Below, one piece after another: positions 38,301-49,150 of a stretch of DNA of 64,000 bases. This DNA comes from Ascidia mentula (lineage: Eukaryota > Chordata > Ascidiacea > Phlebobranchia > Ascidiidae). The notes under the pieces are model-generated. The model saw nothing but the letters and a program-made list of their open reading frames with translations. It had not been told where the DNA came from and did not search any database. Location: the NCBI GenBank assembly GCA_947561715.1, contig OX387198.1, positions 15,934,001-15,998,000 of the forward strand. The letters run 5' to 3'. The position numbers and the translations under genes are program-made. The number at the start of each line of letters is the position of its first letter. Positions within the stretch are counted from its first letter, which is position 1.

Positions 38301-39515
38301 GAAAATTAGCATAAATAACACAAACAATCATTAGGTTAACAGCCCAGGCATTGCAGCCTAGCTGGATTAGCCAATTTTTCCTGACAAATCGGAGAGAGAT
38401 TTGAGAAATCCATCCCAGGCTAACCACGCCCAACGCTCACCAACTGAGCTCCAGGAGCTCAGTGGTTTCACGGGGTATATTGTGGCCAAGTTACACTGGT
38501 GCGCAAACGAACAACTTGTCATGCAACCTTCACATATACGTAGGGGATCTCTACCTCCATAATCAGACAACGCAGTAATAATTATGGTTTGAGTTAACGC
38601 ATGTCATTGCATGAAATATTCCTGCGTTAACACCAACAATCTTTTTCAAATAAATGCACTACTGTCGTTATCGGGTTAGAATGTTTGCATGCGACGACAG
38701 ACAAAAGAGTTTCCGCAACAAATACGAAAGCAGCGGGAGATTAGAGCAGCGGGAAGTTAGAGCAGCGTATGTTTCCCTTAAGGTTGCAAGTTTTCCATAA
38801 AACAAATCGCCAATCAAAAAACCAAAAAAAAAAGTTTATAACGACAAAAACGGCAAAGAACCTTTTGTTTTCAAGAAAATCTTAAAACGGCAATATCGGC
38901 AAAATTATATTTCAATTAATTTAACTGTTTTCGTCATCGTATACTTTTTCTCATATTGTTACAAAACTCTACAAAAACTTATCTGTATAAAATATTTTAT
39001 TTTTCATACGTGTTTTCAGAATTAGTTTGAATCCACCGCGTGGCAATGCTTCGCCGCTGTGGTATGTAATACTTAATTGATTTGAGGTTGTCCCTATCAC
39101 TTTCAGTTGGAGACTTGTATTAAATGTATCGATGTCTCTTCCTGTAGAGATGTCTCGAATCTGAAAATTTGTGGAAAGGCTTCGTAAGCTACAGAAATCA
39201 ATACAATGTACAAAGTATCAAAAACACGCAAAATTGTGTTTGTTCTCTAAAGCTTGAATTTAAATATAAATAATCCTTTATGTACTTAATCGAGCTACAG
39301 ACATTGATTTTCACTTTATGCACTACTTGCCTTCAAGTAGCCGATTCCAGGTTCCACTATAAGTCTTTTAATGACAACAGCAATCCGTTCTCCTTCGGGA
39401 GCAGTAATGTTGTACTCACACGTGATATTGGGAGGATGCACCCCAGGATAGTTTGGTGACGTCAGAATCATTCGTGATGTCATCAAAGGAAAGTAAGTGA
39501 TTCCGCAAATACCTC
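32330..39515 (-). CDS. Multi-CUB extracellular protein (array of at least seven CUB domains)
   Basis: Seven CUB domains, each split into two exons. Order 5' to 3' on the minus strand: X1 (39331-39515, 39010-39160), X2 (about 37533-37716, 37250-37402), Y1 (36240-36430, 36030-36162), Z1 (35618-35797, 35282-35434), X3 (34296-34480, 34010-34150), Y2 (33390-33573, 33195-33332), Z2 (32652-32837, 32330-32478). CUB hallmarks are clear: LTSPNYPG or LTSPNFP, a C-x-W/Y pair, GFxL near the end. Short linker exons of the type AVTDKDRLASGKNHSK lie at about 38030, 36725, 34720 and 33845, giving X-L-X-L-Y-Z-L-X-L-Y-Z. Domain junctions are mostly phase 1; some linker joins do not fit perfectly, so this may be two genes or partly decayed. 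The first exon is uncertain; 40025-39913 (-) encodes a possible signal peptide. CUB proteins are secreted or cell-surface, often developmental or immune. Confidence 0.75.
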
Positions 39516-39530
39516 CTAAAAAACTTAGTT
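36720..39530 (-). repeat. Recent segmental duplication inside the CUB gene
   Basis: The blocks holding X2 and X1 align through introns as well as exons. For example 37003-37100 and 38663-38785 share the stretch GCATGCGACGACAGACAAAA and a following AGAGCAGCG motif, and both linker exons begin AGCGGTCACGGACAAAGACA. Intron conservation implies a young duplication relative to the other CUB units. Confidence 0.8.
38327..38662 (-). mobile_element. tRNA-derived SINE, copy 1 (in a CUB gene intron)
   Basis: Read on the minus strand it contains GCTCAGTTGGTGAGCG, a good tRNA A box, in a roughly 250-bp body that matches 40340-40600. The related intron of the duplicated CUB block (about 36990-37003) lacks it, so the insertion postdates that duplication. 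B box less clear in this copy. Confidence 0.7.
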
Positions 39531-40339
39531 TCATTGAACGTCCATGGTAGTTGGACTGTTAATGCAACCGTAGTGTTTTCTGGTCACTTTACATACCTGC
39601 CTCAATTCGCAGTACTTGTGCACCCAATAACAACCAGGCAATATAAAAATTCAACTTGCACATGATTAACTAGCTTAACTTTTCAAGATCTATTACAAAT
39701 GTTACAATTGGTTTAAGTGATTCGGATTGCAGAGTGAAAATGTACAACTTGGCTGCCTGCAGTCGTATTAGCTCGACATAAATGATATGAACAAAGATAT
39801 GTTGTGCTCCAAATTGTTGCCAGTGAAAGCCCAACCAATAGTTGTAGGATGCAATGTTTGCATGAAACCCAAAATATAACAGTTTCCGTTTGAGGCAGCA
39901 ACTATTGTTACCCTGTAAAGTGTTGCGTATTTTCTTAAAAACTCGATGACCGATGACGGAAATGCGGAGGATGTTTGCAGACAACTATAAAAACCGACAA
40001 CAAGACTGATGCAGTTTTTAACCATAAACAAAGCTGTAGGTTTTATCTACTTTAAGTGGAAAAAGTTCAATCAATTGCTTGCATTTGGAAAATATTATCT
40101 CATTTCAAACATAGTGATAAATTGATCATTTACCATAGAATAGCAATAAATTAAGTTTTATTTAAGTTTGTTATCATTCACTTATCTGTCAACTACTGTC
40201 TAGTAATCTAGCAAACAAGGGGGCCATCTGACGTGAACAGCATGTGTTTCTCTGTCGTAACCCTTCAAGCCTGCAAACCTAACGATCGCGATACGATAGC
40301 TGTGATTGCCAAACAAAGACTTGCGCAGTGGGGCGTGTC

Positions 40340-40600
40340 AATCATGCCATTGCATGAAATATTACTGCGTTATCTGATTATGGTGGTAGAGATCCCCTAA
40401 GGTTACCTGGCAAGTTGTGCGCTTGCGCACCAGTGTACCTTGGCCACAATATACTCCGACAAACCAATGAGCTCCTCTAGGGCCTGGTTAACCCAGGGTC
40501 GTGAGTTCAAACTTCGCCGGGAGATTTTTCAAATCTTGCTCCGACTTGTCACGAAACGGTGGCTGATCCAGTTAGGCAGCAAACCTTTCTTGAAATAATC
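40340..40600 (+). mobile_element. tRNA-derived SINE, copy 2
   Basis: Related to copy 1 but in the opposite orientation. GGGTCGTGAGTTCAAACTT is B-box-like (GGTTCGAANC type); the A box has decayed. The two copies form an inverted pair around the 5' end of the CUB gene. Confidence 0.65.
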
Positions 40601-41595
40601 TTCTTAGAGTTTTATGCAGTTACCTAAAATTTTATAAAAATTTTAAATGCTTTCGAGTGAGGTTGAAACAACGAAAACAATATGGCGGAAATTTACGTTC
40701 AAGGTGGCGGTATTTATTCAATAGATCCACAAAATGTTTTATCTCACCTGACGGGACAATCTTACCTTAGTTTACCCTACTTGGGAGCAATGGCACCCAA
40801 TTTCTATTCTCATTCTTTTGTTAAAATTTTGTTTCACTGTCTGCAATATTTCTTGGAGTCTTTGTTTCGTAATTACTTTTGTCAAGTGGACATTAGACGA
40901 AATAATTCAACCGCTGTTGTACATTTTCTTCATCTAATCGCAAACAAGTTGTTGTGTCAAAATTATATCATCACATTCTCACCAATGCTTGACGCTGCCA
41001 TTGACTAAAAAATAAAACACTCTCCAGAGGACAGTTTGTAGACAACTCGTTTCCCCGTGGCATCTTTAGTGGAACTAATACGCCCTATGTGACATGTGCT
41101 ACACACCCCTCAAACGCATTTCGGCTGCAAAACGTTAAGTAACATTTGAGAACGAAATCCGTAGCAACAAATACTCTTACACAAACCTACTATCGAACAA
41201 AATCAATCTTTGTCCTTCAAAAAAGAGACTCCTTTTCTAATTCACATATTAACCATAGCTTATTTCAAGATGAGATTAAACTTAAATCCCTTAAATTTCG
41301 CACAAACACGGTCGCATCTAGCCTTTTTTCAACAAACAATTTAATATTATCCTTCCATCGAATAAATCAAACTTTGACTGAATGTGGAAAATTGAACTAT
41401 AATTAACCTTACCCCGACCGCCGCACTTGTAAGTCTATTATCTACATGAATACATTCGCCGATAAATCTTCGTACAAACCCCAGCGTCTTCTGATTTTTT
41501 TTTCACGTCGCTAATTGTGCTAGCTATCGATCGCTGCCTGCTGATTACTCTTTCCACAATTATAATTGAAAGTTTGTATTTTGCAAACTAACATT
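40601..41595. other. Interval without a recognised gene
   Basis: Open frames at 40682-41008 (+, 108 codons from an ATG) and 41146-41406 (+) resemble no family I know and lack splice support. They could be short lineage-specific genes, but nothing beyond being open supports them. Confidence 0.4.
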
Positions 41596-41599
41596 CCAC

Positions 41600-41605
41600 T
41601 TTATT
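41600..41605 (-). terminator. AATAAA overlapping the ZU5-UPA stop codon
   Basis: On the minus strand the stop and signal form TAATAAA, sharing two bases. If used, the 3' UTR would be only about 15-30 nt. Confidence 0.5.
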
Positions 41606-44048
41606 ATATGTTCACTCTTCCGAATATTGGTGGAGATCCAACTGGGTACTGACAATCGCATTTTCGGCTGTCACATTCGTAATATTGGGAGGGGACGGCA
41701 CAAAACACGGCACTAAACACAAACGATCTGTTAAATGAGAATACAACATATTGAGCCCACCCTCGAATGCTATGTGACTCACTGAGGTTCCGCTTCTCAA
41801 TAAAGAAGTGCTTATCAATGTTTGACTGGCAAACGTTGACGGATTGTAAAAAAAGTTGAAGTTTTTTTTTGCTTTCCTTCCAGTTGCTGCTTGTCAAACA
41901 AAACTGTGTCAAATCCCTTGACCGGTGCCAAGTTTCATAAAATAAGTACTCGCATGGATCAGCATTTACTCCGCTTCCAGTAATCTTGAATCGAAGGACT
42001 TGGTTGCTTGACCTAAAAAAACTTATTTGATTTTGTTCGTTATCGATATTGAATGAACGAAATATGGAGTTTGCTCCTGACCTCATATTAAACACTGTGT
42101 CAAACACAACGTTCATATCCACAACCTTTTTTGCCGATTCGTCATTATCACAAATGTAAACATGTGCAATTATATCCTGGACAGTTTCCTCTTCGTAAGT
42201 AGGAACAGCAACTCTGATTACCTTTTCCTTAGTCAACCCAAAATACTTTTTAAATTTTGTCACAACGTCGAACCTTTAACAATAATGAAATAAATGTAGA
42301 GACAGGCGAAGATAAGCAATTGTAAAATCCTTACCCTATGAAATGAGTTGTTGTAAAGGTGAAAGATTTAGTATTTTTATCCATTGTTAATGTTTTTACA
42401 AACTGCCATTCTCCATTTAGAGGTTTTTGGCGAACCTAAAAGTGAAATAAACTCAAAATAAGGAAATAAAGAATCATACTGTGCTTCTTTTAGGGTGAAT
42501 AGATATGTCCTGATGCCAGTATCAAAATATAGTCAGGATACTAAAACTGGTTTTTCAATATTTCAGGTCGGAACACATATACCATAACTTCGAACGGAAG
42601 ACCATCCATGTTTCGAAAACATGTAGGAAGCGTTATTTCAACTGGAGAGGCAAAAGTAATTCCTGCTGGCTCGCAATTTAAGATGGGTGTAAGTCGACAG
42701 ACATCATCTTCACTGGGCCCACGAGACTTCTAAAAATGAGCAAAACACGTTCTAAATTTATTGACAAAACAAGTTATTAATAAAATGCATTACCATGCTG
42801 CCCGTTTCACCGATGTATGAGGTAATTTCAATTTTCACATCTTCCGAACAAGAACCTCTGGGTATATTTACTTCGCAATGTCCAACTCTCAGCGGGGGGG
42901 GGGGTAAGCCGCCCACCCACCGTAAATTGACGCAAAATTGATTTTGCCGTAAATCTGGTATAAATGCTTTTATCACCAATTTTCATGATATTTTCAGACA
43001 GCATACCGCATGGATCTAAAGTGCGATGTTGTTTAGTTCCATGCGGTATGCTAAAACTTACAGAACTCGTTCGCAGGTCAGAGCTGGTATGTTTCATTTG
43101 TTTATCATCGCCTAAAAGAATAAGCACTTATTGTAAAAAATAGTCTTTAAAATATCTTCCATGACCAAACAAAAAGTACTATTGTGTATATTTCTGGAAA
43201 AATGATTATTTTTTTCCCGGTAAGGTGGGGTTTGTCGTTCAAGGTGCATAAAAAATATTTCAGCAGAATTGGAGGAGATCGCGATTGGTTTATTGGGTCA
43301 CGTCTTATCATAATCTTACATATTGTATTTTAGGTTACGCCATACTGTATGTTTTTTTTCCCAAAGAAGAGTAGAGACTTAAAGTTTAACAGTAACTTTC
43401 AAATACACCAACACATATCATGGAATGAATTTGACATTAAATTACAAACCTTTGACGCGTTTTATTAATTTCGATGATGTTGTAAGTTTTCTATTTCGCC
43501 GCTGAGATCGTTTTTTAGAAGCACCAGAAGCTTCTAGAGATTGCAGAATTTCTAGAATAAGATAAATTTCAGTAACGTTGCTTAAACACAAAAGTTTGTG
43601 CGGTGAATTTAACAAAGGAAATTTTATGCTTTGATCATTTAGTGACAAAAAAAGTTTATACGAAAGCATCAAGAAGCGATTAAAATATAAATAATTGTTT
43701 CGCGTAACAAAGTAAATTTGTGTTTATGCTGTATAAATAGCAGGTAATAAATACAATCCTTTACCAAAAAGTGCAATTATTCTTTATACCGATCGGTTAT
43801 TGCAAATAAGGTTTGCTGGTGCTATTGCTATTTTTTGTTACTATTTGATGATTTTCTTTAAAAGCTAAAAAAATTTACATAGTTCAAAAACAAGTTGTGA
43901 TATTGTCTGCTAACAAACCTTTTGCCACTGTATTGGCGCGTTGATGAGCCTTTTCCCATTCCGTTTCAGCATTGCTGAGGTTCATTTGAGCCTTCATGAG
44001 CATATTTTGCTGCTCGGGTGTTGCAAACGTCGTAAAAACATTTACCAT
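41604..44048 (-). CDS. ZU5-UPA domain protein
   Basis: Six exons on the minus strand: 43919-44048, 43450-43551, 42794-43111, 42583-42729, 42335-42435, 41604-42273. Phases match at every junction; about 488 residues. N-terminus: a short helical, coiled-coil-like stretch from MVNVFTTFATPEQQNM, then a basic segment. ZU5 spans exons 3-4, with the hallmarks IPRG, VCRLTPILNCEPAGITF and a following hydrophobic ITLPTC. The UPA-like domain is in exons 5-6 (VTKFKKYFGLT, then IIAHVYICDND...). ZU5-UPA pairs occur in UNC5, ankyrins, PIDD and relatives, where they pack together and gate an attached death domain; no death domain is seen here. Exon 3 has an 11-G run (42894-42904) across which the frame shifts by one; ten G would keep it open, so a sequencing or length error is likely. 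The divergent neighbour is caspase-like. Confidence 0.8.
42894..42904. repeat. 11-G homopolymer in a ZU5 coding exon
   Basis: Exon 3 of the ZU5-UPA gene is 318 nt where the phases of its neighbours require 317. The two open frames meet at this run, so its true length decides whether the gene is intact. Confidence 0.8.
43000..43052. other. 14-bp inverted repeat inside ZU5-UPA exon 3
   Basis: AGCATACCGCATGG (43000-43013) is the exact complement of 43039-43052, with a 25-nt loop, inside coding sequence. Both arms encode variants of related short motifs only by chance; role unknown. Confidence 0.75.
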
Positions 44049-44864
44049 CTTGCTAAAACTACATTACACTCCAAAAGTTTAATTGAAGCAAAACATATTA
44101 GTATTCACGAAACTACATGGAATGATGTCGGTCTGAAATACAAAATAAGGGTATGTGTGACGTCAAAACAGCAAAACACAAAAAGGACAAAAGCACATAA
44201 AGCGAAGGGGTAGCAAAAATTTGATCAAGAGTTTTCACAAAAGTTGAAGCGAAAACAAACAAGTTTGGAGTAATGTTCTTGGCCTGATTAAAAAAATAAT
44301 TTTCTTGCTCGTAAAGTAAAAGGCATAAGCACAATTAAAATGTTTTAGGCAATTTTGTACACATTTTGTTTCATCATATTCTTCAATCACGCAAAATTTC
44401 AAATAAAAAACATCAATTTGAAGTTGGCTGGGAAAGCAATGCATAAGACCTCTGTTTAAATCTTCGTTTTAAAATTTTCTGCACTCCGTAAATTAATCTT
44501 CAACTAATATTTTTAGTTGATTAAATGTGACATTACTTAACCCTCGTTGATTGTGGTATTGTTATTATACACAAAAGTTCAATAACTACAAATGGACAGC
44601 GTGATTTACAGCATACGTTTCTCCTTGACTTTAACTATGACTGAGTCTGAATAGTTTGAGCGGTGTTCTCAAACAAGTTTAAAGCCATCTTTTTCACATC
44701 TTCATTGTGGCTTTGTGGCTCGTTACCATCACTTGGATATAGTGATAAACTCTGGGTTTTGTGATAAACTGTCAAAACTAGTCAGGTATCTGACTATATT
44801 TTAGAATATGTTACCGTTTCAATTTTTCGTCTGTGAATTCAACTAAGGAATTTTGCGTACACAG

Positions 44865-46355
44865 GACTACGCCAAACGCTACCAATATGACCGAGACAAT
44901 TTAAAGATGACCGCTGAAAACCTGAGATTTTCTTGCCATGAGTACAACTTCACATCTGCTGCAGATATGTCTCAAGTCGTTGATTCATGTAAGTGTCACG
45001 TGATTGTAAAATCCCTGCATACAAGAATTTTTGTTTTTATAAAAAGTTATGTTTTATATATTGCATGCATAATTTGTTTGTTTAAATGTACAGACCTCTC
45101 CAATACCAACCACGATAATACCAGCATTTTTGTCTGCGCGTTGCTCACATTGAAATACGAATACGGTGAAGACGGCGACGATGGAGACGCTAATCGATCA
45201 ACGATACTCGGAAACCTGCTGACGAAATTTACTTCCGAGCAATGCCCTAAACTAAAAGATGCAACAAAACTGTTTTTTGTCCAGGTTAAACCCTTGCTTT
45301 TTATAACAGAAGCCAGCATACACTAACACTATAGCGTAATTAGAAACACATAATTGGCAAAAATACGCAGGGACAATGTGAATATTCGTTGTCCTCATAG
45401 TAAAGATGCAAACACAACGATATCACAATAGCCATTGGCCAAGAAAATGTGCTTCCGCACTTATAGCAATGTTATGGAACTTATTTGTGAATTCTACGTT
45501 ACTTGTGTTACTTATAACTAACAAGTCACTTATTTAAAGTAATTTAAAATATTCAAATTGGTTTTAAGACCGCAGTATTTCTTTTACTTAATATGTTTCT
45601 ACAATACGTTTTCCATTCGTCGTAGGAACCAAATAGTTCAGAGGAAGACAGTGGAATTGGTTTGTTTGATGACACAAGCAGCATCACAAAATATCCAGAA
45701 GTTTCACCAATACTTACAAATGTTTTGGTTGTTCACTCCCGCTCAAGTAAGTAGTTTCTTAGGGCTTGTGTAGGATCAGTTTTAAACTAGTAAGGCCTTT
45801 ATTAAGCGATAAAAAGTAAGCCCTTTAAGCACAACAAGTCCTTCTCTTTACTGCCCTGCATATATTCTCTGGCTTGATTACACCAAAGAACTATCATAGA
45901 AATCACACGTAACCGTTAGAGGTGATAAAGATATATGATAATAATGTGTAACAGCTTCTTCGAATGCGATATGTTCTACCACCTAAATGGCTACAAAATA
46001 CCGTTTAATGTAGGTTACAATCTGAAATACGGCGTTGATTTTTGTGGATCGACATTTGTGAGCGCATTGTGTGAAAACTTGGAGGAATATGGCGACAAAA
46101 ACGATATTATGCAAGTAAGAAATGAGATTGAAATTTCCTTCCAATTGCGTTCAACTTTATTTCCTCATAGTGTGTCCTTTACTTGCAAACACTTACAACA
46201 TGCTTTTGCAGGTCATGCAGCGCGTCAACTTTACAATGTCCAACCTGGGAGTTGCGGAAGTCCCACTTGTAACAACACACCTCACAAAACCGGTTTTCAT
46301 TGGCTCGAAATCTAAGCATGACCAAATACAGGTATATAATATTGATCTTCAATAG
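44865..46355 (+). CDS. Caspase-like pseudoenzyme (catalytic His and Cys not found)
   Basis: Exons 44865-44988, 45094-45284, 45626-45746, about 45955-46114, and 46212-46355 (stop). The first three join with matching phases; the 45746 to 45955 join does not match, so that boundary is unsure. The fold is clear: p20-like RYQYDRDNLKMTAENLRF, then FVCALLTL, then CPKLKDATKLFFVQ; p10-like GSTFVSALCENLEEYGD and a final exon with NFTMSN. In active caspases FVC-x-x-LSHG carries the catalytic His; here the place reads FVCALLTLKYEYG. After KLFFVQ the catalytic QACxG is absent whether the intron is spliced or read through, and I found no mini-exon encoding it. This resembles cFLIP-type regulators that bind but do not cut. 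N-terminal exons (DED, CARD or none) were not found. It is divergent to the ZU5-UPA gene, about 0.8 kb away. Confidence 0.75.
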
Positions 46356-46896
46356 GCCCATGCCGACTTATCATTACTGGTCTTGAAGATACAAACACTA
46401 GAATAAAAATTCGAAAATATTTTTTATGAATATTGTGCTTTTGCGCTGTATACTATTTTATACTTTTTTGGTAGCCTCGTATACTCATTGCGTCCCAAAA
46501 ACAAATGGCCTACAAAATATTATTGTTGTAAAGTGTTTCACAATATTAACTCTTTCCTACAACCGGAGATTTTTGTCTTGTAAATTGAATTTGCCAAGAA
46601 ACATTTGAAACTTTTTTAAACACAAACTTTTACAGAATGCTCACATGAGTGTTGGAGGAGCAACTCCTTTCCAGGAAGGATGAATTATTTTTAATATATG
46701 TGTTATATATACTAAATGTATATATGTTATATATACTAAATGTACACATAAAATGTAGTGTGTACATGTGCAAATATTTATTTGCAAAACCATGATCACT
46801 GTAAAAATCAAACATGAGTTTTTGTGTGTGGTGGAAATTTTTTTCTGCCCTGCGTGAACTCCTGCAAAAAATAAAATTTTTACGATATCACCTCGG

Positions 46897-47001
46897 TGCA
46901 ATTTCGATTATTTTGAACTGCATGTAAACAGTACAGAACAAACTTTTGTTTGCATTTCGAGCTAGAGGCAACAGTTGCTGTATAGTTCAGAATAATACAT
47001 A
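46897..47001 (+). repeat. Dispersed repeat, copy 2 (partner at 2896-3000)
   Basis: Same orientation and about 85-90% identical by eye to copy 1, beginning TGCAA and ending at a shared TTCAGAATAATACAT. The sequence just outside differs. Confidence 0.7.
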
Positions 47002-47024
47002 GCCTATAGCACGGTCCGACACAA

Positions 47025-47870
47025 AAAAAAAATTTGAAAACGAAATTTTTGTTTTGAAATTTTGTTTTCAAATTTCCAATTTTTCGCATGGTGTCGCAAG
47101 AGGACTATGTAGATATGCGGTACAATTTGCCTTGATTTGGCGATTGATTCTTAGTTCTTAAACGATCTTATCATAGAAATACTGGATTACATCAACTGGC
47201 ATTACAATCAAACCCAAATTGCGTGATTTAGCTGTAGGTGTAGCAAATGTTCGTCGGACACTTCGATTTAGGAAATATAAATTCTTGTTAATTGTCGCAA
47301 TGGTGGACTAAATTAATTGATTTGCAATTTAGCAGACAAATACCACAGTCATGTAGCAGACAATGCCGAAAAACTTCTCTTTATTTTGACGTATAGCGCG
47401 TAATAACCTTGTCTTTTACAGGTGATCGCATGTTAGTATTTACTTTTACATACAAGCGAATTGAAATTTAGCAGATATATACTGCAGCCACGTCAAGACG
47501 ATCATTGAAAAACGTAATACGCTACATGTTTTATGTTTTTCTTGCCACACCAAAAAGCATTCATTAATTTGTTTTAGGAAGTAGCGGGGAATGAGAAAAC
47601 GCTTGGTAGATGTTCGGTGTTGATTTTATGAAAACTTTTATAATGCACTATCAAAATGCCAAACAATCCTAGGTGAAAACTTTGGCGGAAACACGACGAA
47701 CTACAATTTCTTTTGTAAACATCAAACGAAATCATAGTTTCCCTTTTGTAAACCAAATGTCAAGTTTGCAAACAAAATTTCCCTTTTGAGAACAAAATTT
47801 TGAGTTTGTAAATAAAATTTCACTTCTGTAAACAAAATTTTCTATTGCGAAAAAAATTAAAAAAAAAATT
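47025..47870. repeat. Degenerate AT-rich repeats related to the right-hand satellite
   Basis: 47025-47085 carries an AACGAAATTTTTG and CAAAATTTC-like inverted block reminiscent of the 423-bp satellite palindrome. 47740-47860 has about four degenerate ~29-bp units around the core AAACAAAATTT. No gene seen from 46356 to 47980. Confidence 0.45.
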
Positions 47871-47979
47871 TCATATCGGAATAGTGTTGTTCAACTGATG
47901 GATAGACCCGTAAGAGCACTTTCATGAATGTTGCAGGTTTACTACTTCAGTGGATACAAGCTATATCAAATTCGAATCA

Positions 47980-48620
47980 ACTGTTTTAAAGATAATCATC
48001 GAATATCTTACACATTTTTGTATGCATAGTGCTGAAATTCGCTGGGCTGTTTCATGTTCGTATCCACTATGAATTCTGCAAAGATGAATGCTGTATCTAT
48101 CGTACTTTTAGAGTTGATAAGGGTCAAGGTGTTGAAAACGCGTCAAACCACCGTCATAGAATTTGCGCCCGTTTTAAGGCAAATCATCGAATATCCTACA
48201 CATTTTTCGATGTACAGTGCTGAAATTCGCTGTAATGTTTAATGTTGGCATCCTCTAAGACTACTGCAAAGATTAATGTTGTGGCTTAAGTAGTTTTGGA
48301 GTTAATAAGGGTCAAGCTACTTGAAATTCTGGTTAGCGCCTGTTTCAACGATAATCATTCAATATCTAACACATTGTTGTATGCATAGGACTGAAGTTCG
48401 CTGTGCTGTTTCATGTTGGTATCCACTATAAGACCTGCAAAGATTAATGTTGTGGCTTATGTAGTTTTGGAGTTAATAAGGGTCAAGCTACTTGAAATTC
48501 TGATTAGCGGCCTGTTTCAACGATAATCATTCAATATCTAACACATTGTTGTATGCATAGGACTGAAATTCGTAGTATTTGAGTTGATAATAAGGATCAA
48601 GCTGTTTAAAACGTCTATTC
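47980..48620 (+). repeat. Array 1 of ~171-188 bp tandem repeats (four units)
   Basis: The motif AATCAT(C/T)...AATAT begins at 47994, 48182, 48353 and 48525. Each unit continues with a CTGAAATTCG block, a GCAAAGATTAATG block and AATAAGGGTCAAG. Units 3 and 4 are most alike. Confidence 0.85.
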
Positions 48621-48749
48621 GTTTTCCAATTTAAAGTCAATGTAATTAAAAGCAAACGGTTTCCACAGTCCGATATCAAATGGACAGTGGTATCACGTTG
48701 CAAAATTTTATTAAAATTGAAGTTGAAACAAGCAAATAAACGGCTTGAC

Positions 48750-49150
48750 GCGATTCAAAAAAGTTTGACCCATATTACATTTTAAAGTACGGAAGTTATA
48801 ATAGTGATTTTTAAACTACACATGCAAGATACCAATAGCAAACAGCCCTGTGATTCTCAGCCTCATAAACAAAATAGTTTGTGAGTTATTGAATGATTTG
48901 CTCCAAAACGTGCGCCGTTCTAGGCGAATGACGCGTCTCAAAAAAAGGTTGACCCTTATTTAATTTAAAAGTGCAAAAGCTACACTAGTCATTTTTGACC
49001 TACAGGTACAAGATACCAATAAGAAAAAGCCCAGCGATTCTCAGACTCATAAACAAAATAGTTTGTGATTTATTGAATGATTTGCTCCAAAACGTGCGCC
49101 GTTCTAGGTGACGTCTCAAAAAAGGTTGACCCTTATTCAATTCAAAACAA
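48750..49150 (-). repeat. Array 2, inverted relative to array 1 (three units)
   Basis: TTGACCC-A/T-TATT starts units near 48765, 48951 and 49128. Read on the minus strand the units match array 1 in block order (ATAAGGGTCAA, GGTATC, TTCAGTCC-like, ATTCAATA). The two arrays face each other across about 130 bp, so a transcript would fold back on itself. Confidence 0.75.

Noticed and set aside
38367-38570. A functional tRNA gene on the minus strand
   Set aside because: A box is good but no complete cloverleaf or paired B box at tRNA spacing; it matches the second SINE copy.
40682-41008. A 108-codon plus-strand gene
   Set aside because: No family resemblance, no signal peptide, no splice or promoter context; open by chance is plausible.
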